From assembly GCA_023432855.1 (NCBI GenBank), contig JAEZEZ010000051.1, positions 1 to 60,292 of the forward strand: 60,292 bases of DNA. Direction: 5' to 3'. The DNA is from Pseudomonadota bacterium (GTDB lineage Bacteria; Pseudomonadota; Alphaproteobacteria; Caulobacterales; Caulobacteraceae). The number at the start of each line of letters is the position of its first letter. The first letter of the stretch is position 1. Of the stretch, positions 1 to 9,175 are shown piece by piece. The notes beneath the pieces were generated by a model. The model searched no databases and was not told the DNA's origin. It worked only from the letters and a program-made list of their open reading frames with translations. The translations under genes were made by a program, and so were the position numbers.

Positions 1-740
1 GTCTCCGCGCGCGTCGGAGGCGGCGGCGGCGGCGGAGGCGCGACCTCGCTTTCCGGCGCGGGCGTTCGTGAAGCCTGCTGGCTAAGGCCTGCGCCGGGCG
101 CGGCGCGAAGGCCGCGCGGCGACGGTCCCATGGCGTAGGGGTCCGGACCATGGTCCATGGCGCCGGCGGGCAGGTCCAGCGGCTGGCCCGACCGAAGCGC
201 GCCCTGGGGGGTCAGGCCGTTGCGCTCGATGATGCGGGCCGGGGAAACTCCGAACCGGCGCGAAATTCCGGACAGGGTGTCGCCGGGCTGCACGATGTAC
301 TGCGCGCCGGCCTCGGAGGCGGGCTGCGTCGGACGCGGTTCGTAGCTTCGCGGCTCGCTCCGGGGCTCGGTCCTCGCCGGGGGCTCGTCGAAGCGTGTCG
401 GCGGCGGATCGCGGCGGGCGTAGCGGTCGTCCTGATAGCGGTCGGTCGGGCGAGCGTCATCGACCGGCGGCAGATCTTCGGAGCGGATGGGTTCGGGGCG
501 GAAGGCCGGCGCGCCGGGCGCCTCGTCGCGATCGCGGACGCCCGGATCCTGTTCGCGCCGCGCGTAGGGGTCCGCGGCCGGCCGCCGCTCGGGCGCCGGG
601 GCCGAAGCCCGCTCGTCGGGGATCAGGTCCTCCAGGCGCGTGGCGTATTTCGGCTCCGCCATCTCGACCGAAACCGAGGTGCAGGCCGTGCCCGCAAGGC
701 TGAGCACAACCGCCGCCAGGATGCCGAACTGTCGGGCCAT
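1..740 (-). CDS. LysM lipoprotein, N-terminal part of a probable M23 (DipM/NlpD-like) cell-wall factor
   Basis: The first 246 codons are present and the frame is still open at the window edge, so the C-terminus is missing. Residues 1-20 form a signal peptide ending in Cys20 (LSLAGTAC), probably a lipoprotein site although the lipobox is not ideal. A Pro/Arg/Asp-rich linker follows to about residue 145. One LysM domain (about 147-190, with VQPGDTLSGIS) should bind peptidoglycan, and a proline-rich stretch comes after it. In Caulobacter the LytM/M23 division factor DipM is encoded near pcm and surE, so an M23 peptidase domain probably lies beyond the edge; that is inference. The next gene, pcm, is 141 nt upstream on the same strand. 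Confidence 0.75.
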   Translation of the reverse strand, partial: MARQFGILAAVVLSLAGTACTSVSVEMAEPKYATRLEDLIPDERASAPAPERRPAADPYARREQDPGVRDRDEAPGAPAFRPEPIRSEDLPPVDDARPTDRYQDDRYARRDPPPTRFDEPPARTEPRSEPRSYEPRPTQPASEAGAQYIVQPGDTLSGISRRFGVSPARIIERNGLTPQGALRSGQPLDLPAGAMDHGPDPYAMGPSPRGLRAAPGAGLSQQASRTPAPESEVAPPPPPPPPTRAE

Positions 741-881
741 GGGGTCCCCCTCACACTCTCGGTTACTCGCCCGCGGGGCGAATCCCCTCCCCCACGGCGG
801 GAGGCAGATGAACGCGGGAAAGCGGAAAAAACGTGGCGAAACCGCCCGACCAGAATCGGACCCGGATTGGTTTCCGGAAGG

Positions 882-1550
882 TTAAGCGTCGCGCACAGCG
901 CCGGCCACGAGCGGCACGAAACGCACGTCGCACAAGGCTTCGCGACGGAACGACCCGTGGCCGTCGCCGGTGTACTTCAGAAGCGTCTGCACCGGGCCGG
1001 CGCCGACCGGCGCTATCAGAATGCCGTTCGATTTCAGCTGGGCCAGAAGGTTGGTCGGCTCCACCGGCGCCGCGGCGGTGACCATGATCCGGTCGAAGGG
1101 CGCCTGCTCGGGCCAGCCTTCGCCGCCGTCGCCGAAGCGGGTGATGATGTTCTCGAGCCCGAGCGCCTTGAAACGCTGCTCCGCCTCGGTGAGCAGGGCG
1201 CGGTAGCGCTCCACCGTGTAGACGTAGCGCGCCAGCCTGGAGAGCACCGCGCCCTGGTAGCCCGACCCGGTGCCGATCTCGAGTACGCGGTGACGAGGAT
1301 GCACGTCCAGGGCCTGGGTCATCAGGCCCACAATGTAGGGCTGGCTGATGGTCTGGCCGCAGTCGATGGGCAGGGCCGTGTCCTCCCACGACCTTTCCTG
1401 GAAGAGGTCGGGCACGAACAGCTCGCGAGGCGTCTGCTCGATGGCGTTGAGCACCTTCGGATCGACGATGCCCTGGGAGCGCAGCGCGAGGATCAGGCGG
1501 CCCATGCGGGCGCGGGCGGAGTCCTCGTCGTGATCGCGTGGATCGCCCAT
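882..1550 (-). CDS. pcm: protein-L-isoaspartate O-methyltransferase
   Basis: This SAM-dependent cytosolic repair enzyme methylates L-isoaspartyl residues formed by spontaneous damage of Asp and Asn in ageing proteins. The PCMT signature TISQPYIVGLMTQ (about residue 67) and SAM motif I, LEIGTGSGYQ (about 90), are both clear, and the length of 222 residues is normal. I chose the ATG at 1550, which overlaps the surE stop by one base (TGATG); a GTG one codon upstream is the alternative. It is the last gene of the serS-surE-pcm run. The surE-pcm pairing is widespread in proteobacteria and is usually linked to stationary-phase survival. Confidence 0.95.
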   Translation of the reverse strand: MGDPRDHDEDSARARMGRLILALRSQGIVDPKVLNAIEQTPRELFVPDLFQERSWEDTALPIDCGQTISQPYIVGLMTQALDVHPRHRVLEIGTGSGYQGAVLSRLARYVYTVERYRALLTEAEQRFKALGLENIITRFGDGGEGWPEQAPFDRIMVTAAAPVEPTNLLAQLKSNGILIAPVGAGPVQTLLKYTGDGHGSFRREALCDVRFVPLVAGAVRDA

Positions 1551-2350
1551 CACATCGCCTCCGCCGTCTCGCGCAGCTTCGGCGGCACACCCCCGAGCAC
1601 CTGCTTCAGTTCATGCACGGTCTGCCGGTGCGTGAGGTCGATGTGCAGCGGCGTCACCGAGATGCGCCCCTCCATGACGGCGCGCAGGTCCGTGCCTTCG
1701 GGCGGGTTCTGCCGGTCGCCCCGGAAGCCCATCCAGTAGTAGTCGCGGCCGCGCAGGTCGGTGCGGCGTTCGGCGTGGATCTGGGCCGAGTCGCGGAATC
1801 CCTGCACCGTGACCTCCACGCCGGTGACGCCATCGGGGCGCACGTGCGGGAAGTTCAGGTTCATGACCACGCCGTCGGGCCATTCCGACTCGACCAGCCG
1901 CTGGAGGATGCCCGGCGCGTACTCGATGGCGGTCTCCCAGGGCGCGACGACCTCGTCCTGGTAGCGCAGCAGGGCCTGGGACAGGGCGACCGAGCGGATG
2001 CCCATGGCCATGCCCTGCAGCGCGCCGGCAACGGTGCCGGAATAGGTGACGTCCTCGCCGAGATTGGCGCCGCGGTTGACGCCGGACAGGATCAGGTCCG
2101 GCGGCCGGTCCATGAGATCGTTGACGCCGAGGATAACGCAGTCGGTTGGCGTGCCCGTGACCACGAAGCGCTGCTCGCCCAGTTTGCCCACGCGCAGGGG
2201 CGCGGTCAGGGTGATGCCCCTGCCCGCCCCGGATTGTTCCAGCTCCGGCGCGCAGACCCAGACGTCGTCGGACAGCTTGCGGGCGATGGTCTCCAGCGCC
2301 TGCAGGCCCTCGGCCGAGATGCCGTCGTCGTTGGTCAGCAGGATGCGCAT
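1550..2350 (-). CDS. surE: 5'/3'-nucleotidase SurE
   Basis: SurE is a metal-dependent cytosolic phosphatase that dephosphorylates 5'- and 3'-nucleoside monophosphates and short polyphosphate. The N-terminus starts directly with the metal site LLTNDDG (Asp8, Asp9), followed by the second conserved segment ELEQSGAGRGITL (near 36-48) and ILSGVNRGANLG (near 109). At 266 residues the protein is family-sized. The start codon shares one base with the serS stop and the stop shares one base with pcm, so translation of the three genes is probably coupled. Confidence 0.96.
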   Translation of the reverse strand: MRILLTNDDGISAEGLQALETIARKLSDDVWVCAPELEQSGAGRGITLTAPLRVGKLGEQRFVVTGTPTDCVILGVNDLMDRPPDLILSGVNRGANLGEDVTYSGTVAGALQGMAMGIRSVALSQALLRYQDEVVAPWETAIEYAPGILQRLVESEWPDGVVMNLNFPHVRPDGVTGVEVTVQGFRDSAQIHAERRTDLRGRDYYWMGFRGDRQNPPEGTDLRAVMEGRISVTPLHIDLTHRQTVHELKQVLGGVPPKLRETAEAM

Positions 2351-3630
2351 CAGCCGATGTGACTCAGGCCGCCCATGTAGGGTTGCAGCGCCTCGGGAAT
2401 GGCGATGCGGCCGCCCTCGTCCTGATAGTTCTCCATCACGGCGACCAGGGTGCGGCCGACCGCCAGGCCCGAGCCGTTCAGGGTGTGAACGAAGCGCGTG
2501 CCCTTCTCTCCGGCGGGCCGGTAGCGCGCGTCCATGCGCCGGGCCTGGAAATCGCCGAACTGCGAGCAGGAACTGATCTCGCGGAAAGTGTCCTGCGACG
2601 GCAGCCAGACCTCGAGGTCATAGGTGCGGCGCGCCGAGAAGCCCATGTCGCCCTTGCACAGCAGCATACGGCGGTAAGGCAGGCCGAGCTTCTCAAGCAC
2701 CGCCTCGGCGCAGCCCGTCATCCGTTCGTGCTCGTCGGCGGCCTGGTCGGGGGTCGTGATCGAGACCAGCTCGACCTTGTTGAACTGGTGCTGGCGGATC
2801 ATGCCGCGGGTGTCGCGGCCCGCCGACCCCGCCTCGGCGCGGAAGCAGGGGGTCAGGGCCGTCATGCGCAGCGGCAGCTCTTCTTCGGAAAGGATCTGCT
2901 CGCGCACGATGTTGGTGATCGACACCTCGGCGGTGGGGATCAGCCAGTGCTCCTCGCCGGCCCGGAACAGGTCCTCGGCGAACTTCGGCAGCTGTCCCGT
3001 GCCGAACATGGCCTGGTCGCGCACCAGCAGCGGCGGGTTGACCTCGACGTAACCGTGCTCGGTCGTCTGCAGGTCGAGCATGAACTGGCCGAGCGCGCGC
3101 TCGAGCCGCGCCAGCCCCGCCTTCAGCACCACGAAGCGGGCGCCGGACATGCGGGCGGCGGCCTCGAAGTCCATCATGCCCAGCGCCTCGCCGAGGTCGA
3201 CGTGGTCGCGCGGGGAGGCGATTTCTCGGGGTTCGCCCCAGCGCTTCTGCTCGACGTTGCCGGCCTCGTCCTCGCCATCGGGCACGTCACCGGCGGGCAG
3301 GTTCGCCAGCGACGCCAGCCGGTCACGCAGGGCCTCGGCGGCCTGGCGCTCGGTCTCGGCGACGGCGGCGATCTCGCCCTTGAGGTTCTCGACCTCGGAC
3401 ATCAGGCGCTGGGCCTCGGCCTCGTCCTTTTTGGCCTTGGCCGCCCCGATCAGCTTCGACGCCTCGTTGCGGCGCGCCAGCGCTGTCTGGCCGAGCGTCT
3501 GGGCCGCGCGCAGCTGCTCGTCCAGCGCCAGGATATCGGCCACGACCTTGTCGGCGTCCGCGATCCCGCGCGATGACCAGCCGCGCACCCAGGCGTCGGG
3601 GTTCTCGCGGATGGCTTTGATGTCGTGCAT
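2350..3630 (-). CDS. serS: seryl-tRNA synthetase
   Basis: This class II aminoacyl-tRNA synthetase charges tRNA-Ser (and tRNA-Sec where present) with serine. The 426 residues show the expected order: an N-terminal long-helix tRNA-binding arm (about 30-110, rich in Glu/Lys/Ala), motif 2 around FRAEAGSAGRDTRG with downstream QHQFNKVE, and motif 3 GLAVGRTLVAVMENYQ near the C-terminus. It heads the serS-surE-pcm run, with 80 nt separating it from tatC upstream on the same strand. Confidence 0.98.
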   Translation of the reverse strand: MHDIKAIRENPDAWVRGWSSRGIADADKVVADILALDEQLRAAQTLGQTALARRNEASKLIGAAKAKKDEAEAQRLMSEVENLKGEIAAVAETERQAAEALRDRLASLANLPAGDVPDGEDEAGNVEQKRWGEPREIASPRDHVDLGEALGMMDFEAAARMSGARFVVLKAGLARLERALGQFMLDLQTTEHGYVEVNPPLLVRDQAMFGTGQLPKFAEDLFRAGEEHWLIPTAEVSITNIVREQILSEEELPLRMTALTPCFRAEAGSAGRDTRGMIRQHQFNKVELVSITTPDQAADEHERMTGCAEAVLEKLGLPYRRMLLCKGDMGFSARRTYDLEVWLPSQDTFREISSCSQFGDFQARRMDARYRPAGEKGTRFVHTLNGSGLAVGRTLVAVMENYQDEGGRIAIPEALQPYMGGLSHIG

Positions 3631-3710
3631 GGCGTCGGTCGCGGCGGGCTGCGGAAGAGAGGCGCCTGTTTAAGGCGCGCCGCCGCGAAGGGGAAGCGGG
3701 GGGCCGGGCG

Positions 3711-4589
3711 TTACGCTTCTTCGCGCCGCCGCCGCCCCTCGATCAGCCGCACGCACCAGATCGAGACCTCGTAGAGGCCGACCAGGGGGATGGCGAGCAT
3801 CAGCTGGCTGATCGGGTCGGGCGGGGTGACGATGGCCGCCAGCACGACGACGCCGACGATGGCGTAACGGCGGCCGGCCGCCAGCTGGCTGGCGCTGACG
3901 ATGCCCGACAGGCCGAGCAGGCTCATCACCACCGGCAGCTGAAAACAGAGGCCGAAGGCCAGCACCAGGGTGGTCACCAGGCTGAGGTAGTCGGAGACCT
4001 TGGGCAGCAGTTCGACGGTCACCCCCGGCGCCGTGATCTGCTGGCTGAGCGAGAACCACATCACGAACGGGAGCATGACGAAATAGACCAGCGCCGCGCC
4101 CAGCAGGAACAGCACCGGCGACGCCACCAGGAACGGCAGGAAGGCGTTACGTTCCCGCCGGTAGAGGCCCGGCGCGACGAAGCGGTAGAGCTGCCAGGCC
4201 AGCACCGGGAAACTGAGGATGATGGCGCCGAAGCCGGCCAGCTTGAGCTTGGCGAAGAAGAATTCCAGGGGCCCGGTGTAGATGAGCTCCAGCTCCTGGC
4301 CGGCGCTGGCCAGGGGCGTCTCCTGCAGGCGCATGAGGCCGAGGATCAGGTCGAAGGGGCCATGGCCGCCCCCAGTCGCCTTCTGGGCCTCGATCAGCCC
4401 TCCGGCCACCTGGAAGGGATGGATCAGGAACAGGTAGATCCGCTCGGAGAAGAAGAAACAGAAGACGAAGGCGACGAAGATCGCCACCGCCGACCAGATC
4501 AGGCGCTGGCGCAGCTCGAGCAGATGGTCGAGCAGGGGTGCGCGCGACGCCTCGATGTCGGCTTCGTCGGGATCGTGAGCGTCGCTCAT
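3711..4589 (-). CDS. tatC: Sec-independent protein translocase subunit TatC
   Basis: TatC is the polytopic inner-membrane subunit that, with TatB, recognises twin-arginine signal peptides. The family N-terminus PLLDHLLELRQRL precedes the first membrane helix, and the conserved FFFAKLKLAGFGAI segment and six hydrophobic helices fit the family. At 292 residues it is somewhat longer than E. coli TatC. An Arg/Glu-rich tail ends the protein. Its start overlaps the tatB stop by four bases (ATGA), so translation is probably coupled to tatB. Confidence 0.97.
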   Translation of the reverse strand: MSDAHDPDEADIEASRAPLLDHLLELRQRLIWSAVAIFVAFVFCFFFSERIYLFLIHPFQVAGGLIEAQKATGGGHGPFDLILGLMRLQETPLASAGQELELIYTGPLEFFFAKLKLAGFGAIILSFPVLAWQLYRFVAPGLYRRERNAFLPFLVASPVLFLLGAALVYFVMLPFVMWFSLSQQITAPGVTVELLPKVSDYLSLVTTLVLAFGLCFQLPVVMSLLGLSGIVSASQLAAGRRYAIVGVVVLAAIVTPPDPISQLMLAIPLVGLYEVSIWCVRLIEGRRRREEA

Positions 4590-5155
4590 GGCGCCTTGGC
4601 CTTGCGGCTGCGGGCGGGCGCGCCGGCGGTGCGGGTCGACGCCTTCGGCGCCGGCTTCGCGGCGGCCGGCTTGGCTGTGCGGGCGCCGGTCTTGGCGGCC
4701 GGGGGCGCCTTCGCGGAAGAAGCCTTGGCCGGTTTGGCCGCCTTCGACCCGGCCGGCGACGCCTTCGGCCTGGCGGCGCGGCTCGCCCTGGGCTTCACAG
4801 GCTTCGGCTCCGGCGCCGGCCGGTCAGGCTCCTCGGCGGGCGGCGGTCCCATGTCCGGCGCGGGATAGGCGCGAAGGTCCGATTCGATCTCCGTCATCGC
4901 CGGGGCGATGTCGGCGGTGATCGGATCGATCAGCCGGCCCGAGCGCAATTCCTCGACCTGCTTGCGCAGTTCGTCGAGCTCCGACTGGCGGGCCATCTCG
5001 TCGAAGCTGGCGCGGAACTCGCCGGCCATCTGGCGCAGGCGGTTCACGAACTGGCCGAGCTTGCGCATGACAAGCGGCAGATCCTTGGGCCCGATCACGA
5101 CGAGCGCCGCGACGGCGATCAGGATGTACTCGCCGGCCCCTATTCCAGGCAGCAT
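4586..5155 (-). CDS. tatB: Sec-independent protein translocase subunit TatB
   Basis: TatB has one N-terminal membrane helix (about 8-22), then the GPKDLP hinge and an amphipathic helix (VMRKLGQFVNRLRQMAGEF). The cytosolic tail is unusually rich in Ala/Lys/Pro (about residues 115-189), a common alphaproteobacterial elaboration that is probably disordered. Glu8 in the short periplasmic segment is the polar residue typical of TatB rather than TatA. It lies between tatA (40 nt upstream) and tatC (four-base overlap). Confidence 0.95.
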   Translation of the reverse strand: MLPGIGAGEYILIAVAALVVIGPKDLPLVMRKLGQFVNRLRQMAGEFRASFDEMARQSELDELRKQVEELRSGRLIDPITADIAPAMTEIESDLRAYPAPDMGPPPAEEPDRPAPEPKPVKPRASRAARPKASPAGSKAAKPAKASSAKAPPAAKTGARTAKPAAAKPAPKASTRTAGAPARSRKAKAP

Positions 5156-5195
5156 ACAGGTCGCCCTTTCCCGAGCGGCGGCGGGCCCGCGGGCC

Positions 5196-5408
5196 TCAGC
5201 GCTTCAGGTCTTCCTTCTCGGCCTCGGGGCGAGGCAGCGGAGCGGTCGAGGCGTCGGACTTGTCCTCATCGCCCTTGAGGCCGTCGCGGAAGGCGCGCAC
5301 GCCCTTGGCCGCATCGCCCATCAGGCTGGACAGCTTGCCGCGGCCGCCGAACAGCAGCAGCACGACGATGGCGACGATTACCCAGTGCCAGATACTAAAC
5401 GAGCCCAT
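5196..5408 (-). CDS. tatA: Sec-independent protein translocase subunit TatA
   Basis: TatA is the small pore-forming subunit of the twin-arginine translocase. It has an N-terminal helix (SIWHWVIVAIVVLLLFG), the family FGGRGKL hinge, an amphipathic helix (LMGDAAKGVRAFRDGL) and an acidic tail, 70 residues in all. I chose the ATG at 5408 because GGAG sits nine bases before it and the protein then begins MGSFSIW as TatA proteins usually do; a GTG five codons earlier is also in frame. It is the first gene of tatABC. Confidence 0.95.
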   Translation of the reverse strand: MGSFSIWHWVIVAIVVLLLFGGRGKLSSLMGDAAKGVRAFRDGLKGDEDKSDASTAPLPRPEAEKEDLKR

Positions 5409-5519
5409 CGGCGCGATCTCCACATGCGCCGCGCGGCCGCGGCGTCGTTCTGTTGGCGGCTGATATAGGCCAAAGCCGGGCGCCTAGCCAGTGAAGGCGA
5501 AGCGCCGCAGGTCGTTCGA

Positions 5520-7613
5520 TCACCAGACCTTCACCCGCTGGTCCGGGGCCAGATAGCGCGCCTGCCCCGGCTGGACGTCGAAGGCGGCATACCACGGATC
5601 CTGGTTGCGCACGGTGGCGGCGCGGAACTCGCCCGGCGAGTGGACGCCCGTGAGCACATAGTTGCGCAGGGCCGGCTCGCGGAACTTCGTGCGCCAGACC
5701 TGGGCCCAGCCGAGATAGAACCGCTGGTCGCCGCTGAAGCCTTCCAGCATCGGCGCCTCTTTCCCTTGCAGGGTCAGGCGGTAGGCGTCGTAAGCCGTGG
5801 CCAGCCCGGCGACGTCGGCGATGTTCTCGCCCAGCGTCAGGCGGCCGTTGATGTTGACGCCCGGCAGAGGCTGGTAGGCGTCGTACTGGGCCGCGAGCGC
5901 GGCGCCCTCGGCTTCGAAGCGCCGCAGGTCCGCAGGAGTCCACCAGTCGTTCAGCCGCCCGGTCTCGTCGAACAGGGCTCCGGTGGAATCGAAGCTGTGG
6001 GTGATCTCGTGGCCGATCACGCCGCCGATGCCGCCGTAATTGATCGCGTCGTCGGCGTTGGGGTCGAAGAACGGCGCTTCCAGGATCGCGGCCGGGAAGA
6101 TCAGTCGGTTCTCCAGCGGCACGTTCAGCGCGTTGACCACGTGCGGCAGCAGGTACCACTCGCCCCGGTCCACGGGCTTGCCGATCTTGGCGAGGTTGCG
6201 ACGGTACTCGAACAGCGAGGCGCGCTCGGCGTTGCCCAGCGGATCGTCGCGCCGCACCTCCAGCGCGCTGTAGTCGCGCCAGCGGTCCGGATAGCCCATG
6301 CCCACCTTCAGGGTGTCGAGCTTGCGCCTGGCCCGGGCCTTGGTCTCGGCGCTCATCCAATCCAGCCGGTCGATCCGGGTGCGGAAGGCGGCGACGATGT
6401 TGCGGACCATCTGGTCCGCCTTGGCCTTGGTCTGGGGCGAGAAGTGACGCTCGACGTAGGCCTTGCCCACCGCCTCGCCCATGGCCGCGTTGACCGCGTC
6501 GACGCCCCGCTTCCAGCGCTCCTTCTGCTGCGGCGTGCCGTTCAACTGGGCGCCGTAGAAGTTGAAGTTCTCGTCGGAGAAGGCCTTCGACAGGTACGGC
6601 GAGGCGCGGTCGACGGCGTGGAAGGCGAGATAGTCCTTCCAGGTTTCGAGCGGCTGCGAGCCGACGAGGGCCGAAATGCCTGTGACGGCGCCGGGCTGCC
6701 AGACGATGAAGCGCTGCTGTCCCTGCAGGCCTGCCGCGGCGAAGAAGGCCGCCCAGTCGAGCCCGGGGGCCTTGGCCGGGAAGTCCGCGCGGGTCCAGTA
6801 GTTGGCGCCGCGCTTGACGTCGTTGGTTTCGACCTGGGTCGCATGGTGGCGGGCGATGGCCGTTTCCAGCGCCAGGATGCGCCCGGCCTTGGCCTCGGCG
6901 TCGGCGACCCCCGCCAGGGTCAGCACCCTGGCGATATGGGCGCGGTACTGGTCGCGAATCTCGGCCATGCGGCCGCCTTCGAGGTAGAAGTCCCGATCCG
7001 GCAGGCCCAGGCCGCCCTGCACCAGATAGGGCGAGTTGGTCTGCGGCCGGTCGAGGTCCTGCGACACCCACAGGCCGAACAGCCGGTCGGTGTAGTAGTC
7101 GGTGGCGTTGAGCAGATCGACGTCGGCGCGCAGGCTGGCGCCCAGCTCCATCGCCAGCGCCCGCTTGTCGGCGATCGCCGCGATCCGCTGGAGGGCCGGC
7201 TGTACCGGGGCCGCCCCGCGCGCCTCGATCCCCGCCTCGTCCATGAAGGCGGCGTAGTAGTCGCCGATCTTGCCCGCCTCGCCTCCGGCCGCCGTGTCGC
7301 GAGCGGCCTCTTCGACGATGGCGCGGGTGCGCTGGGCCGCCTGCTCGGTCAGGACATTGAAGCTGCTGAAGCTGGAGCGGTCGGCCGGGATCTCGGTCGT
7401 CCGCACCCAGTTCCCGTTGGCGTAGGCGAAGAAGTCGTCGCCCGGCGCGACCGACCGGTCCATGCCCGCCGTATCGAAGCCGAAGGTCCCGAAGGTCGGC
7501 TTGCCGCCGCCCACTACCGTGCGCTCGGCGGAACCCCGCTCGCAGCCGGCCAGCGTCACGCCCGCAAGCGCGGCGGCTGAAAGGAAGAAGGTGCGGCGGT
7601 CGATGGCGGCCAT
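5520..7613 (-). CDS. M13-family zinc metallopeptidase, Tat-exported lipoprotein
   Basis: This is a neprilysin/PepO-type peptidase of 697 residues. The N-terminus carries a twin-arginine signal (DRRTFFLSAAALAG, Arg6-Arg7) ending in lipobox LAGC with Cys24, so it should be exported folded and anchored in the cell envelope. The catalytic site HEITH is at 535-539, with the third ligand Glu596 and Asp600 in ENIADVAG. The substrate-binding motif usually written NAFY/NAYY reads NALN (494-497). The start at 7613 is supported by CCGGAG six bases upstream. Its position right beside tatABC fits its export route. The peptide substrate cannot be told from sequence. Confidence 0.93.
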   Translation of the reverse strand: MAAIDRRTFFLSAAALAGVTLAGCERGSAERTVVGGGKPTFGTFGFDTAGMDRSVAPGDDFFAYANGNWVRTTEIPADRSSFSSFNVLTEQAAQRTRAIVEEAARDTAAGGEAGKIGDYYAAFMDEAGIEARGAAPVQPALQRIAAIADKRALAMELGASLRADVDLLNATDYYTDRLFGLWVSQDLDRPQTNSPYLVQGGLGLPDRDFYLEGGRMAEIRDQYRAHIARVLTLAGVADAEAKAGRILALETAIARHHATQVETNDVKRGANYWTRADFPAKAPGLDWAAFFAAAGLQGQQRFIVWQPGAVTGISALVGSQPLETWKDYLAFHAVDRASPYLSKAFSDENFNFYGAQLNGTPQQKERWKRGVDAVNAAMGEAVGKAYVERHFSPQTKAKADQMVRNIVAAFRTRIDRLDWMSAETKARARRKLDTLKVGMGYPDRWRDYSALEVRRDDPLGNAERASLFEYRRNLAKIGKPVDRGEWYLLPHVVNALNVPLENRLIFPAAILEAPFFDPNADDAINYGGIGGVIGHEITHSFDSTGALFDETGRLNDWWTPADLRRFEAEGAALAAQYDAYQPLPGVNINGRLTLGENIADVAGLATAYDAYRLTLQGKEAPMLEGFSGDQRFYLGWAQVWRTKFREPALRNYVLTGVHSPGEFRAATVRNQDPWYAAFDVQPGQARYLAPDQRVKVW

Positions 7614-7688
7614 GGCGGTCTCCGGAGACGAACGCACGAGCATAGGCAAGGCCTGTGTCCCGGGCTGCTTAAGGAATGTTAATGCGCC

Positions 7689-8357
7689 CTAGCGATCGTC
7701 GTCGCTCACGAAGTCCTGGGCGAACTCGGGCGCGTCCTCGTCGTCCTCCAGGGGCAGGAGGTCGCCGTCCTGTTCGGCCGCGCGCGTGGGATCGGGCACC
7801 TCGAAGCCGGCGGGGACGCCCATGTCCAGCAGGCCCGCCGCCTTCATCTCGGCCGCGCCCGGCAGGTCCGCCAGGTTGGCCAGCGCGAAGTGCTCCAGGA
7901 AGGCGTCGGTGGTGCCGTAGGTCACCGGCCTTCCGGGCGTGCGGCGGCGGCCGCGCAGCCGCACGAATCCCATTTCCAGCAGCAGGTCCAGCGTGCCCTT
8001 GCTGATGGATACGCCCCTGATCTGCTCGATGTCCGCCCGGGTGACCGGCTGGTGGTAGGCGATGATGGCCAGGGTTTCGAGCGCCGCGCGGGAAAGCCGG
8101 CGCGGCTCCTCCCGCTCCTCGGTCATGAGGAAGGCCAGGTCGGGCGCGGTCCGGAAGCGCCAGCGGTCGGCGACCATCTCGAGTTCGACGCCCCGGCCGG
8201 CATAACGGACGCGCAGGGCCTCGACCGCGCGGCCCGCGTCGGCGCCCTCGGGCAGCCGGCGCTGGATGTCGGCCAGGCTGAGCGGGCCCGCCGCGGCGAA
8301 CAGCAGCGCCTCGACCATGCGCTCGATTTCTGCAGGGTCGTGATGGCTCGCGCTCAT
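7689..8357 (-). CDS. scpB: segregation and condensation protein B
   Basis: ScpB is the winged-helix partner of the SMC-ScpAB condensin that organises and helps segregate the chromosome. Typical segments are MVEALLFAAAGPLSLADIQ at the N-terminus, LAIIAYHQPVTRADIEQIRG in the middle, and RKTPGRP-like GRRRTPGRPVTYGTTDAFL. The 222 residues include an acidic C-terminal tail (about 190-222), frequent in alphaproteobacteria. The start overlaps the scpA stop by four bases. Confidence 0.95.
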   Translation of the reverse strand: MSASHHDPAEIERMVEALLFAAAGPLSLADIQRRLPEGADAGRAVEALRVRYAGRGVELEMVADRWRFRTAPDLAFLMTEEREEPRRLSRAALETLAIIAYHQPVTRADIEQIRGVSISKGTLDLLLEMGFVRLRGRRRTPGRPVTYGTTDAFLEHFALANLADLPGAAEMKAAGLLDMGVPAGFEVPDPTRAAEQDGDLLPLEDDEDAPEFAQDFVSDDDR

Positions 8358-9175
8358 GGGGTCAGCTCCAGCGGGAAGCCGATCTCGCGCGAGCGCAGGT
8401 AGATGTCGGCAAAGGCCTCGAGCTGTTTCGCCTCCATCAGGCCGTCCTTCACGAGTTCGAGCGAGGCCGAGAAGGTGGAGGCGAGATACGAGGCGCGCGT
8501 CGGCCCGCCGCCCGCGTGTGCCTCCGGCGCGACCTTGGCGAGCGGCGTCCAGGTCTTCAGGCGCGGCAGCATCTCGCGCAGCCGGTCGCGCGCATCATCC
8601 AGAGGAAAGGCTTCCACCGCCGCCGGCGTGTAGAGCCGCTGCGATTCCCGGCGGCGCTGCGAGACATAGGCGCTCATGAGATCGTACAGGCTGGCCTCGA
8701 TCTCGCGCGACGGCAGCACGACCATGGCCTCAGGGTCGCCGCGGGTGAAGACGTCGCGCTTAAGCTGCGGCTGCACCTTCAGGTCTTCCACGGCCTTGCG
8801 CATGGCCTCGAGCTTCATCAGCCGGAAGGCCAGCGCCGCGGCCATGTCCTCGGCCGGCATGCCCTTCTCGTCCTTGTGTTCGGGCTTGGGCAGCAGCAGC
8901 CGCGACTTCAGATAAGCCAGCCAGGCGGCCATCACGAGGTAATCGGCGGCCAGCGAAAAGCGCTGGCGACGCGCCTCCTGAACGAAGGCCAGGTATTGCT
9001 CGGCCAGGCGCGTGATCGACAGCTTGAGGAGATCGACCTTCTGGGTGCGGGCCAAGGCCAGCAGCACGTGCAGCGGCCCCTCGTAGCCCTCGATGTCGAC
9101 CACCAGCGCCTCGCCCTCCTGGGCGGCGTTCTGGGCCGCGTCGAAGTCGAGGTTTGGCTGGAAGCTCTCGCTCAT
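8354..9175 (-). CDS. scpA: segregation and condensation protein A
   Basis: ScpA is the kleisin that bridges the SMC heads in the bacterial condensin complex. The family signature GYEGPLHVLLALARTQKVDL (about 28-47) is followed by ITRLAEQYLAFV and YLVMAAWLAYLKSRLLLP, and the C-terminal winged-helix part ends near KQLEAFADIYLRSREI. Its 273 residues are normal. It overlaps nagZ upstream and scpB downstream by four bases each, so nagZ-scpA-scpB is one operon. Confidence 0.95.
   Translation of the reverse strand: MSESFQPNLDFDAAQNAAQEGEALVVDIEGYEGPLHVLLALARTQKVDLLKLSITRLAEQYLAFVQEARRQRFSLAADYLVMAAWLAYLKSRLLLPKPEHKDEKGMPAEDMAAALAFRLMKLEAMRKAVEDLKVQPQLKRDVFTRGDPEAMVVLPSREIEASLYDLMSAYVSQRRRESQRLYTPAAVEAFPLDDARDRLREMLPRLKTWTPLAKVAPEAHAGGGPTRASYLASTFSASLELVKDGLMEAKQLEAFADIYLRSREIGFPLELTP

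Noticed and set aside
7669..7682. TTAA-N6-TTAA, similar to the CtrA box TTAA-N7-TTAA, before the M13 gene.
   Set aside because: The spacing is one base too short and nothing else at the gene suggests cell-cycle control.
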